Below are positions 24,315-31,713 of a DNA stretch of 37,878 nucleotides, one piece after another. This DNA comes from an uncultured Thomasclavelia sp. Lineage in GTDB: Bacteria > Bacillota_I > Bacilli_A > Erysipelotrichales > Coprobacillaceae. A program made the translations under genes and the position numbers. Each line of letters starts with the position of its first letter. Positions within the stretch are counted from its first letter, which is position 1. The notes under the pieces are model-generated. The model did no database searches. It was given only the letters and a program-made list of their open reading frames with translations, and was not told where the DNA came from. The stretch spans positions 1-37,878 of the forward strand of contig CAJUOR010000010.1 in assembly GCA_910588165.1 (NCBI GenBank), written 5' to 3'.

Positions 24315-25337
24315 TCATTTTTTTGTGGAATCTCTTCTAATGACTTCGACAGGAATGATATAACGCTTTTGTTCATCGTTGATAGCTACATCATTCATCA
24401 AATCAAATAAGAGTTGACTCGCTGTTTTGGCAAGTGTAGGAATATCTTGTTTTATAGTTGAGATGGAAGGGTGGCTTGATTGGGAAATGAAAATATCATC
24501 AAATCCAATAACTTTAACTTGCTTAGGCACTTCAATATTATTTTCCAATAAGGCGATAAGTGAGCCATAGGCACGCCAGTCATTTGTTGCGAAGATGCCG
24601 TCAAATTTAATTTTATTTTTAATCAGCTGATTGATAGCCACTCTTGAGCCTTCATAATTGGCTTGGTTGACATCTAAAAGGATTTGTAAGTCTTTGATTT
24701 CCTCTAATCCATAATCTTTTAATGCTTGGCGATAACCTTCTAAACGCTGTTTATTAACTGAGAGGGTTTTATTTCTTGATACAATGGCAATCTTTTGACA
24801 ACCTTGTTTAATCAGTTCCTCTGTCGCAAGATACCCCCCGCTATAGTGATTGGACTCAACGTAATAGGCATTGCTGTGGTCTTTTGGTTTTCTGTCGATA
24901 CAGACAATCGGGATATCTCTTGTTAAGATATTTGTCGGAATTTCTTCGATACCGGAGATGCAGATGATGCCATCTACCATCTTAGAATCTAAAGACTTAA
25001 AGTAGGCAACTTCTTTTGCTTCATCTTGTGAGGTGTTACAGATAAAGACCGAATAGTTATTTTCAAAAAAATGTTTTTCAATTTCTAAAGTTAATTGTGA
25101 GAACCATTCATTATCGATGTTAGGAATAATCAGACCGACAGACTTTGATTTAGCCATTCTTAAGCTTTTGGCAGCCATATTTGTCGTGTATCCGTAATCT
25201 TTAATAATCTGTTCAACGCGCTGTCTGGTTTCTTCAGAAAAACGTCCGTTATTATTGATGACTCGTGATACAGTTGCTACTGAAACGTCTGCCAATTTAG
25301 CAATTTCTTTAATTGAAATATTTTTTTTCTTTTCCAT
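24315..25337 (-). CDS. LacI-family transcriptional regulator
   Basis: A 340-residue repressor. The DNA-binding HTH is IKEIAKLADVSVATVSRVIN (residues 9-28), followed by the hinge and the periplasmic-binding-protein-like effector domain (SVGLIIPNIDNEWFSQLT; TNDWRAYGSLIALLE). The ATG at 25337 is preferred over an upstream GTG, since homologues begin four residues before the HTH. The effector is probably a sugar phosphate or sugar of the pathway. It is divergent from the epimerase operon, and the intergenic region has two sites with the AAACG core: GGTAAACGATTACC near the operon promoter and GTAAACGTTTTAA near its own start, which suggests both autoregulation and operon control. Confidence 0.92.
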   Translation of the reverse strand: MEKKKNISIKEIAKLADVSVATVSRVINNNGRFSEETRQRVEQIIKDYGYTTNMAAKSLRMAKSKSVGLIIPNIDNEWFSQLTLEIEKHFFENNYSVFICNTSQDEAKEVAYFKSLDSKMVDGIICISGIEEIPTNILTRDIPIVCIDRKPKDHSNAYYVESNHYSGGYLATEELIKQGCQKIAIVSRNKTLSVNKQRLEGYRQALKDYGLEEIKDLQILLDVNQANYEGSRVAINQLIKNKIKFDGIFATNDWRAYGSLIALLENNIEVPKQVKVIGFDDIFISQSSHPSISTIKQDIPTLAKTASQLLFDLMNDVAINDEQKRYIIPVEVIRRDSTKK

Positions 25338-25396
25338 GTTCTTCCACACTCCATATAATTTATTATAAATTAAAAACAGAAAAAAGCAAGCCTAAT

Positions 25397-25408
25397 TAAA
25401 ACGTTTAC
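25397..25408 (-). promoter_or_regulatory. Candidate operator upstream of the LacI gene
   Basis: On the minus strand the sequence reads GTAAACGTTTTA, about 60 bp before the regulator's ATG. It fits the LacI/cre core and may mediate autoregulation. Confidence 0.45.
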
Positions 25409-25497
25409 TCATCATCAATAATAACATTCTTTCATGGCACATAATGTGTCATTAAAATATATGGAAACGACTATCGTCAGAGATTACAATATAGCTA

Positions 25498-25527
25498 GGT
25501 AAACGATTACCCCCGTATAAATATAAT
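25498..25527 (+). promoter_or_regulatory. Operator overlapping the promoter of the epimerase operon
   Basis: GGTAAACGATTACC (25498-25511) is nearly palindromic around a central CG. A perfect TATAAT lies at 25522-25527; the operator occupies the -35 region. This is a typical position for a LacI repressor and also fits CcpA. The same core occurs before the PTS IIC gene. Confidence 0.6.
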
Positions 25528-25570
25528 AAAGTCGTTTTACCATAACCATAAAAACGGAAAGGAGTGCTTT

Positions 25571-26224
25571 ATGGAAAAACTATTATGTCCAAGTATGATG
25601 TGTGCTAATTTTGGACATTTGGAAAAAGAAATTAAAGATTTAGAAGCTGGTGGCATTGATATTTTCCACCTTGATGTGATGGACGGCAGCTATGTTCCTA
25701 ACTTTGGAATGGGATTGCAGGATATTGAATATATTTGTAAAACTGCAACAAAGCCGTGTGATGTACATTTGATGGTTGTAAATCCCGGTGATTATGTTGA
25801 AAAGTTTGCGAGTATCGGTGCAAAAATTATTTATATTCATCCGGAAACAGATCCCCATGCGTGTCGGACATTACAGAAAATCAAAGATGCAGGTGCAAGT
25901 GCGGGAATTGCTTTAAATCCCGGAACTTCATTTGAAAGTGTTAAAGAACTATTGTATTTATGCGATTATGTCATGTTAATGAGTGTCAATCCAGGATTTG
26001 CAGGTCAAAAATATTTGGATTTTGTAACCCCTAAGTTTAAAAAATTTGTTGATGAGGCTCAAAATTACGGTGGTTATAAAGTGATGATCGATGGGGCCTG
26101 CTCTCCTGAAAAGATTGCCGAATTATCTATAATCGGTGTAGAAGGTTTTATCTTAGGCACAAGTGCTTTGTTTGGTAAGGGCAAGAGTTATCAAACCATT
26201 TGTCAGGAATTAAGACAATTATAA
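25571..26224 (+). CDS. Ribulose-phosphate / allulose-6-phosphate 3-epimerase family protein
   Basis: A 217-residue (beta/alpha)8 epimerase acting at C3 of a ketose phosphate. Metal ligands are His33 and Asp35 (HLDVMDG), His66 (DVHLMV) and Asp174 (MIDGAC). Several signatures lean to AlsE rather than Rpe: PSMMC near the start (AlsE has PSLMC, Rpe usually PSIL), PGFAGQ (Rpe PGFGGQ) and DGAC after the last ligand (AlsE DGSC, Rpe DGGI). It may therefore convert D-allulose 6-phosphate to D-fructose 6-phosphate. It leads an operon with the unknown barrel protein and the RpiB-type isomerase, opposite LacI. AAAGGAG precedes the ATG. Confidence 0.85.
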   Translation: MEKLLCPSMMCANFGHLEKEIKDLEAGGIDIFHLDVMDGSYVPNFGMGLQDIEYICKTATKPCDVHLMVVNPGDYVEKFASIGAKIIYIHPETDPHACRTLQKIKDAGASAGIALNPGTSFESVKELLYLCDYVMLMSVNPGFAGQKYLDFVTPKFKKFVDEAQNYGGYKVMIDGACSPEKIAELSIIGVEGFILGTSALFGKGKSYQTICQELRQL

Positions 26225-26236
26225 GGAGATTAGAAA

Positions 26237-27169
26237 ATGGCAGTACCAAGATTGATTAGTGCGGCAGGCGATGAAATCATGAAAATGTCGCCAATGGATT
26301 TAAAAGAATCCATTTTTAAGTCTGAAGGTCGTGTTGTGATGGGACAGCATTTATTGTTTGCAGGTCAAGGACTTGTAAGAGGTGTCACAAATAGCGAATT
26401 AATGTTTGCTTTTGGGGCTGATATGGTTATGCTGAATACATTTGATTTAGATAATCTTGATAATAATCCGGGCTTGTGTGGTTTATCTTTTCAGGAATTA
26501 AAGGCTAAATGCAGAAGACCTATCGGTATTTATCTAGGTTGTCCTAAAGCCGGAAGTGAAGATGGTGGCAAGAAAGCTTTGTATCGTCGAGAAGGTATGT
26601 TGGCAAGCGACGAGCACGTCGAAAAGTGCCTTGAGTTAGGTGCGAATTTCATTGTTTTAGGCGGCAATCCCGGAAGCGGAACATCTATCCGTGATGTAAT
26701 AGAAACCACAAAAAGAATTAAAGCGAAGTATCAAGATAAAATCTTTGTCTTCGCGGGCAAATGGGAAGATGGGATTGTAGAAAAAGTATTAGGCGATCCA
26801 TTAGCTGACTACGATGCAAAAGAGGTTATCAAAGAACTGATTGATGCCGGCGTAGATTGCATCGATTTACCGGCACCGGGTTCAAGACATGGGATTAGTG
26901 TGGAAATGATTAGAGAACTCGTTGAGTTTGTTCATCGTTATAAACCAGGGACATTAACCATGACATTCTTAAATAGCTCAGTAGAATGTGCCGATCCTGA
27001 TACCATTCGTTTAATTGCCTTAAAGATGAAAGAAACAGGGGCAGATATCCATGCGATTGGAGATGGTGGATTTAGTGGCTGTACATCTCCGGAAAATATT
27101 CACCAATTATCTGTATCGTTAAAAGGAAGACAGTACACTTACTTTAGAATGGCAAGTGTCAATAGATAG
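26237..27169 (+). CDS. Unknown (beta/alpha) barrel-like protein, copy 1
   Basis: A 310-residue soluble protein of a family I cannot link to a known reaction. Motifs shared with the second copy at 31714-32648 include KSEGRVVMGQ, FAFGADMVMLN, VLGGNPGSGTSI, FAGKWEDGIVEKVLGDPLA, APGSRHGI and HAIGDGGF. Repeating strand-helix units and the glycine-rich loops (GGNPGSGTS, GDGGF) suggest a phosphate-binding TIM barrel. Conserved Asp, Glu, Lys and His residues in these loops could be catalytic. It sits 12 bp after the epimerase and just before the isomerase, so it should act on the same sugar phosphate or a cleavage product. An aldolase, isomerase or regulatory role are all possible. Confidence 0.7.
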   Translation: MAVPRLISAAGDEIMKMSPMDLKESIFKSEGRVVMGQHLLFAGQGLVRGVTNSELMFAFGADMVMLNTFDLDNLDNNPGLCGLSFQELKAKCRRPIGIYLGCPKAGSEDGGKKALYRREGMLASDEHVEKCLELGANFIVLGGNPGSGTSIRDVIETTKRIKAKYQDKIFVFAGKWEDGIVEKVLGDPLADYDAKEVIKELIDAGVDCIDLPAPGSRHGISVEMIRELVEFVHRYKPGTLTMTFLNSSVECADPDTIRLIALKMKETGADIHAIGDGGFSGCTSPENIHQLSVSLKGRQYTYFRMASVNR

Positions 27170-27179
27170 GAGTAGAAAA

Positions 27180-27629
27180 ATGAAGATTGGAATTGGAAAT
27201 GACCATGTTGCTGTAGAATACAAAAAGGAAATCAGCAAATATATTGAAGAAAAATACGGCTATGAAGTTGTGAACTTCGGAACAGATAGTACAGAAAGAT
27301 TTAACTATCCTGTATCCGGTGAAGCAGTGGCAAATGCCGTTGTATCCGGTGAAGTAGATAAAGGAATCGTTATTTGCGGAACAGGTGTAGGTATTTCATT
27401 AGCTGCCAACAAAGTGAACGGTATTCGCTGTGTTACTTGCAGTGAACCTTATTCAGCTAGATTATCAAGAGAACACAATGATACCAATATGTTAGCGTTC
27501 GGTGCTAGAGTTGTCGGCATAGAATTAGCTAAAATGATTGTAGATGCGTGGTTAACAGGTGAATACGAAGGTGGTAGACATCAAGTTCGTATTGATATGT
27601 TAAAGGAAATTGAAGATAAACAAAAATAG
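27180..27629 (+). CDS. rpiB: RpiB/LacAB-family sugar-phosphate isomerase
   Basis: A 149-residue aldose-ketose isomerase of the RpiB family. The catalytic Cys66 is in GIVICGTGVGIS; Asp8-His9 (GNDHVA) and His99 in REHNDTNMLAFG, used for ring opening, are present. RpiB interconverts ribose and ribulose 5-phosphates, and members also use allose 6-phosphate or, as the LacAB pair, galactose 6-phosphate. Only one subunit is encoded here, against LacAB. Next to an AlsE-like epimerase, allose 6-phosphate is a good candidate. The ATG at 27180 follows GGAGTAG and lies 10 bp after the unknown barrel gene; an earlier in-frame start would overlap that gene. Confidence 0.85.
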   Translation: MKIGIGNDHVAVEYKKEISKYIEEKYGYEVVNFGTDSTERFNYPVSGEAVANAVVSGEVDKGIVICGTGVGISLAANKVNGIRCVTCSEPYSARLSREHNDTNMLAFGARVVGIELAKMIVDAWLTGEYEGGRHQVRIDMLKEIEDKQK

Positions 27630-27722
27630 AATATAGGGAAAAGAAGAATAACTTCAACATTGGGAAGATTACAGTTATTTTGTTTGGTAAGTGTTTAATG
27701 TTAACAAGTCATATTTAACATT

Positions 27723-27770
27723 TTAGAATATGGATTTATACCAATGGTTGTATGTATTCTTTTTTTAGAA
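27723..27770 (+). terminator. Possible weak terminator after rpiB
   Basis: A GAATA/TATTC outer pairing encloses ATACCA/TGGTTGTAT and runs into TTTTTTT. The hairpin is imperfect. Together with the 150-bp gap it may mark an operon boundary. Confidence 0.35.
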
Positions 27771-27780
27771 GGAGAAAACA

Positions 27781-28749
27781 ATGATTCGATGGGGTACGAT
27801 TGGTGCCGGAAATATCGTGCAGCGTTTTATTGAAGGTCTGTCTTACAGCAAGAACGGAAAATTATATGCGGTTGCTTCACGTACAGAAGCTAAGCGTGAA
27901 GAATTTCAAAAAAGATTTCCGGATATTCAGGTTTATGCAGACTACAATCAACTGTTGCATGATGAAAATGTTGATGTCGTTTATATTGCAACTTGGCACA
28001 ATTCACATTATCAATGGGCAAAACAAGCTCTCTTATGTGGCAAAGCGGTTTTGTGTGAAAAGCCCGCAACTTTATATGCTTGGCAAATGGAAGAGTTGGC
28101 AACTATCGCTAAAGAGAAGCACGTTTTCTTTATGGAAGCGATGAAGACCCGTTTTGTTCCGGCTGTTTTGGAATTAAAGCAGCAGTTAGCTGATGGTGTT
28201 ATCGGTGATATCGTGAAGCTTGAGAACCGCTTCTGTTATGATATATCTCAGGCTTCAAACACAAGATATTTATTTGAAAAAGAACAAGGCGGCATTTTAA
28301 ACGATGTCGGAAGTTACAATATTGCCAGTTTATTGGATTATATCCATGCTCCGATTCAAAATGTTGATGTCAAAACAGTTTTTGAGCGTGGGGTTGACTG
28401 TCATGACTATGTGGCTATTTCTTTTACAAACGGACAAAAAGGTTATTTGGAAATGGCGATGAACGAAGCGAAAACACCGTTGATGGTCATTGAAGGAACA
28501 TTAGGGCAAATAGAGTGTGTACCATTTTACCGACCTTCAGAATTAACGATTAAAAAGCATGGACAACAACCTTATAAAATAACCAAAGCTTATATCCATG
28601 ATGATTTCTATACGGAAATAGAAGAAGTTCATCATTGTTTAGCCAAACATTTATATGAAAGTCCGAGAATGACTTTAGAAGATTCTATCAATTGTGTTAA
28701 ACTAGTAGAGCGTATAAGAAAAGCAATGGAGGAAAAATATGAAATTTAA
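27781..28749 (+). CDS. Gfo/Idh/MocA-family oxidoreductase 1
   Basis: A 322-residue NAD(P)-dependent sugar or polyol dehydrogenase. The Rossmann domain begins at the N terminus with GTIGAGNIVQRF, and the catalytic EKP motif is Glu93-Lys94-Pro95 (VLCEKPATL). The C-terminal alpha/beta domain contains GGILNDVGSYNIA, which carries the usual substrate-binding residues. Such enzymes oxidise a hydroxyl of a sugar, often C1 or C3. It overlaps the VOC gene behind it by 11 bases and leads a unit with GH1-4. The substrate is not deducible, but the context suggests the product of a GH1 reaction. AGGAG precedes the ATG. Confidence 0.88.
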   Translation: MIRWGTIGAGNIVQRFIEGLSYSKNGKLYAVASRTEAKREEFQKRFPDIQVYADYNQLLHDENVDVVYIATWHNSHYQWAKQALLCGKAVLCEKPATLYAWQMEELATIAKEKHVFFMEAMKTRFVPAVLELKQQLADGVIGDIVKLENRFCYDISQASNTRYLFEKEQGGILNDVGSYNIASLLDYIHAPIQNVDVKTVFERGVDCHDYVAISFTNGQKGYLEMAMNEAKTPLMVIEGTLGQIECVPFYRPSELTIKKHGQQPYKITKAYIHDDFYTEIEEVHHCLAKHLYESPRMTLEDSINCVKLVERIRKAMEEKYEI

Positions 28750-29242
28750 TGAAGTGATGCATCTTTCTTTCTATACAGATCAATTAGATGAAATGAGAGA
28801 TTTCTATGAAAATAAGTTAGGTTTAAAAGCTAAAATTATTATGCGTTATGAAGCCTATAAAGGAAAGAGTAGCCGTGGGGCGTGGGCTAAAAGAGCTGAA
28901 ACCAATCCGAAAGATATTGCGTATATCTTTATCGAATTAGCTCCCGGTCAATATTTAGAATTATTCCCTAAAGCTGATGGACAAGGCGAATATATCAAAC
29001 CTGACACGCATTTAGGATATTCTCACTTTGCCTTAATGGTAGATGATATCCATGAAGCAAGAGAAGAGCTTGTTAAGGCAGGAGTAGAGATTGATATTGA
29101 ACCAAATAAAGGGCAATCTGAAACGTGGCAAATGTGGGTTCATGATCCCGATGGCAATAAATTTGAAATTATGCAATACACAGATTTATCTTTGCAACAT
29201 AAAGGCAATATAGAACAAGATCAAGAAAAATACGGAGGATAA
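28739..29242 (+). CDS. VOC-superfamily metalloenzyme-like protein
   Basis: A 167-residue glyoxalase-fold protein. Two beta-alpha-beta-beta-beta modules are visible, with a full set of four metal ligands: His8, Glu74 (YLELF), His96 (YSHFALMV) and Glu143 (KFEIMQY). This differs from the metal-poor VOC protein at the left of the window. It could act as a lyase, isomerase or epimerase on a keto sugar or an aldehyde by-product. Its start overlaps the end of the oxidoreductase gene by 11 bases, and GH1-4 follows four bases after its stop, so it is coupled to both. GGAGG lies inside the preceding coding region. Confidence 0.82.
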   Translation: MKFNEVMHLSFYTDQLDEMRDFYENKLGLKAKIIMRYEAYKGKSSRGAWAKRAETNPKDIAYIFIELAPGQYLELFPKADGQGEYIKPDTHLGYSHFALMVDDIHEAREELVKAGVEIDIEPNKGQSETWQMWVHDPDGNKFEIMQYTDLSLQHKGNIEQDQEKYGG

Positions 29243-29246
29243 AAAA

Positions 29247-30701
29247 ATGGCATTTCCAGAAAAATTTTTATGGGGTGGTTCAATTAGTGCCGCTCAATGT
29301 GAAGGTGCATGGGACGAAGATGGTAAAAGTCCTGTACAAGTAGATTTCGGTGATCCCGGAACAACTACCGACCGTCGCTATATTCATTATTTGAATGCTG
29401 ATGGTACAAGAGGAAAGATGAGGCAATTTGAACATTTGCCAGAAGGTGCGAAATATGTTTTATTTGATGATGTAAGATACACTAACCATGAGGGTATTGA
29501 TTTCTATCATCGCTATAAAGAAGATATTGCTCTATTAGCCGAAATGGGCTTTACAACTTTCAATACAACTGTTTCTTGGGCAAGAATTTATCCTCATGGT
29601 GTTGAGGGTGGTGTCAATCAAGCAGGTGTAGAATTCTATCGCAACTTATTTAAAGAATGTCGCAAATACGGCATGGATCCGGTTATTACTTTATATAAGT
29701 ATGATGAGCCTGTCTACTTAGAAGAAACTTATGGTGGCTGGGAAAATAGAGCAATGATTGACCAATTCGTTGAATTTGCCAGAGTTTGTTTTACAGAATA
29801 CAAAGATTTAGTCGATAAATGGTTAACTTTCAATGAAATCAATATTCTACTTCATTTTGAAGGAAAAGACGGTAAACAAGTTTCATTTACCCAATTGCAT
29901 AACCAAATGGTAGCTGCCGCAAGAGCAACGAAAGTCGCTCATGAAATTGATAAAGATCTTAAAGTAGGTTGTATGATTGCCGGCGTATGTTGCTATCCAT
30001 ATACTTGTGATCCACAGGACGTTATGTTAAGTTACAAAACATTCCAAAATACTTTTGCTTATTGTGCGGATACGATGGTTAGAGGTTACTATCCTTCATA
30101 TGCATCAAGAATTTGGAAAGAAAACAATGTGTCATTAGAAATCAGTGAAGAAGATAAAAAAGATTTAATGGAAGGAAAATTTGATTTCTTAGCTTTCTCA
30201 TATTATATGTCAAATGTTGTTACAACACATCGTGATGAAATCAAAACAAGAAGTGCTGCCGGGGCTCAAAATAATCTATCTAATCCATACTTAGCAGCAT
30301 CTGACTGGGGTTGGCAAATTGACCCAACCGGCTATGAATATTTGTTAAACGTTTTAAATGACAGATATGATGTTCCTTTGTTTGATGTTGAAAATGGTTT
30401 GGGAGCTTATGATAAAGTTGAAGAAGACGGCTCTATCCACGATGATTACAGAATTGATTATTTAAGAGGGCATATTCAAAGCCTAATGAAAGCAAGAGAA
30501 GAAGGCGTTAATATTTTCGGATATACGACATGGGCACCAATTGACCTTGTTTCATTTACAACAGGACAAATGGATAAACGTTATGGCTTTATCTATGTTG
30601 ATAAAGATGACCAAGGTAAAGGCGATCTTCATAGATTGAAGAAAGATTCATTCTATTGGTATAAAAAGGTTATCGCTTCTGATGGGCAAGATTTAGATTA
30701 G
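29247..30701 (+). CDS. GH1 6-phospho-beta-glycosidase 4, His-to-Lys in the -1 subsite
   Basis: A 484-residue GH1 enzyme. Acid/base Glu197 is in WLTFNEINILL, nucleophile Glu382 in FDVENGLG, and the phosphate-binding VSFTTGQMDKRYGF is present. The motif normally read as HWD/HFD-x-P, whose His contacts the 3-OH of the glycone, reads TLYKYDEP here, with Lys151. The N-terminal region has an insertion of about 35 residues against copies 1-3 (residues 35-75). It belongs to the unit with the oxidoreductase and the VOC protein. ACGGAGG precedes the ATG. A strong terminator follows. Confidence 0.9.
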   Translation: MAFPEKFLWGGSISAAQCEGAWDEDGKSPVQVDFGDPGTTTDRRYIHYLNADGTRGKMRQFEHLPEGAKYVLFDDVRYTNHEGIDFYHRYKEDIALLAEMGFTTFNTTVSWARIYPHGVEGGVNQAGVEFYRNLFKECRKYGMDPVITLYKYDEPVYLEETYGGWENRAMIDQFVEFARVCFTEYKDLVDKWLTFNEINILLHFEGKDGKQVSFTQLHNQMVAAARATKVAHEIDKDLKVGCMIAGVCCYPYTCDPQDVMLSYKTFQNTFAYCADTMVRGYYPSYASRIWKENNVSLEISEEDKKDLMEGKFDFLAFSYYMSNVVTTHRDEIKTRSAAGAQNNLSNPYLAASDWGWQIDPTGYEYLLNVLNDRYDVPLFDVENGLGAYDKVEEDGSIHDDYRIDYLRGHIQSLMKAREEGVNIFGYTTWAPIDLVSFTTGQMDKRYGFIYVDKDDQGKGDLHRLKKDSFYWYKKVIASDGQDLD

Positions 30702-30710
30702 ACAAAATGA

Positions 30711-30750
30711 AAACTATGAAATCATACTATTCAGATTTCATAGTTTTTTT
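30711..30750 (+). terminator. Terminator between GH1-4 and the RpiR gene
   Basis: AAACTATGAAAT (30711-30722) pairs with ATTTCATAGTTT (30735-30746), followed by a T run. It serves GH1-4 and perhaps the convergent regulator gene. Confidence 0.85.
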
Positions 30751-31526
30751 CATGAGCGTTTTTTTTTAAAATAAAGTGTTGTTACTAAGATATCAATGAT
30801 ATAGTGGATAGATAAACCGTAAAGCATGATATTAAAAGGGAAATGATGAGGATACGAGTCGATATATAGATTTTCATTGCAAATCAATTCAAGGTCAGGA
30901 CTTAATCTTCCCGTCAATCCAATCACACGAATGCGTTTTTTTCTTAATGTATAGGCAGCGTTAATCATCGTCTGATTATTACCTGAATGACTGACGACAA
31001 AAGCTAAGACATCAGATGGTTTAATCGCTTCTAAATAGGCAGCATTTACCGTATTGAAAGCTTGGGCTCGAATGCCGATGGTTGATAGCTTTAAGCAAGC
31101 GGATTGCACCTCGGCATAATTGTTATCATTGGCATAAAAATCAATTTGTTGTGCTTGTAAAATATAATTGATCGTTCTTACAAAGGATTCGGTTTTAGTT
31201 AGCTTTTTTGTTTCCATAAAAACGTGATAATAAATATCCGGCAAGGTTTCAATGATGTCTTGAATAGAGCTTTTCTCATCAATTCTACGTTCTTTGGTTT
31301 GGTTATACATCATGTGTTCTTGAATATAGGTTACTTGGAAATCATGATAACCTTTAAAACCGAGTTTTTTCACAAAACGGTTGATTGTCGGTGGGCTGAC
31401 AAACATCAGCTGAGCTAATTCTTTAGCGTTGTTTCTTGGAATACAATCGGGATGTTGATGAATATATTGAACGATAATTTCCTCTTGGGGCGTTAATTTT
31501 TTTCTATGAATCAATTCTTCTATCAT
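30750..31526 (-). CDS. RpiR/MurR-family transcriptional regulator
   Basis: A 258-residue regulator. The N-terminal HTH_6 domain (about 1-75) includes SPPTINRFVKKLGFKGYHDF, the recognition region of the RpiR family. The C-terminal SIS domain (about 110-250) binds a phosphosugar, with the conserved loop VVSHSGNNQT. The ATG at 31526 has AGGTG upstream. It is divergent from the frameshifted barrel gene. The intergenic region contains two TGAAATyCGATTtCA-type palindromes, which recur before the HAD gene, so it is likely to control both units in response to a sugar phosphate. Confidence 0.9.
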   Translation of the reverse strand: MIEELIHRKKLTPQEEIIVQYIHQHPDCIPRNNAKELAQLMFVSPPTINRFVKKLGFKGYHDFQVTYIQEHMMYNQTKERRIDEKSSIQDIIETLPDIYYHVFMETKKLTKTESFVRTINYILQAQQIDFYANDNNYAEVQSACLKLSTIGIRAQAFNTVNAAYLEAIKPSDVLAFVVSHSGNNQTMINAAYTLRKKRIRVIGLTGRLSPDLELICNENLYIDSYPHHFPFNIMLYGLSIHYIIDILVTTLYFKKKRS

Positions 31527-31569
31527 GTTAATCACCTACTTGGTCTTATTTTAACATAATTTTGAGAAA

Positions 31570-31585
31570 GAGAAAACGTTTTCTC
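31570..31585. promoter_or_regulatory. 16-bp perfect palindrome, LacI/CcpA-type
   Basis: GAGAAAACGTTTTCTC is a perfect palindrome centred on CG, 44 bp upstream of the RpiR ATG. It resembles LacI-family operators more than the RpiR-type sites next to it, so two regulators may meet in this intergenic region. Confidence 0.55.
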
Positions 31586-31594
31586 GCAGAAATG

Positions 31595-31641
31595 TGAAAT
31601 CCGATTTCAAGAGAACGATATTTTTTTGAAATTCGATTCTA
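31595..31641. promoter_or_regulatory. Pair of RpiR-type operators
   Basis: TGAAATCCGATTTCA (31595-31609) is a perfect 6-3-6 inverted repeat, and TGAAATTCGATTCTA (31627-31641) is a near copy 32 bp downstream. They lie between the divergent RpiR gene and the barrel gene copy 2. The same pair arrangement occurs at 32661-32708. Confidence 0.65.
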
Positions 31642-31682
31642 TTTGATGAGTTGTCCATTGTGATTTAATTGAAAGCTACTTA

Positions 31683-31691
31683 TGATATAAT
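31683..31691 (+). promoter_or_regulatory. Extended -10 promoter of barrel gene copy 2
   Basis: TGATATAAT is a consensus TATAAT with a TGN extension; no good -35 is seen at the proper distance. It lies about 20 bp before the ATG at 31714 with AAAGGAGG between. Confidence 0.5.
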
Positions 31692-31713
31692 TAGGAAAAA
31701 AGGAGGTAATGTC

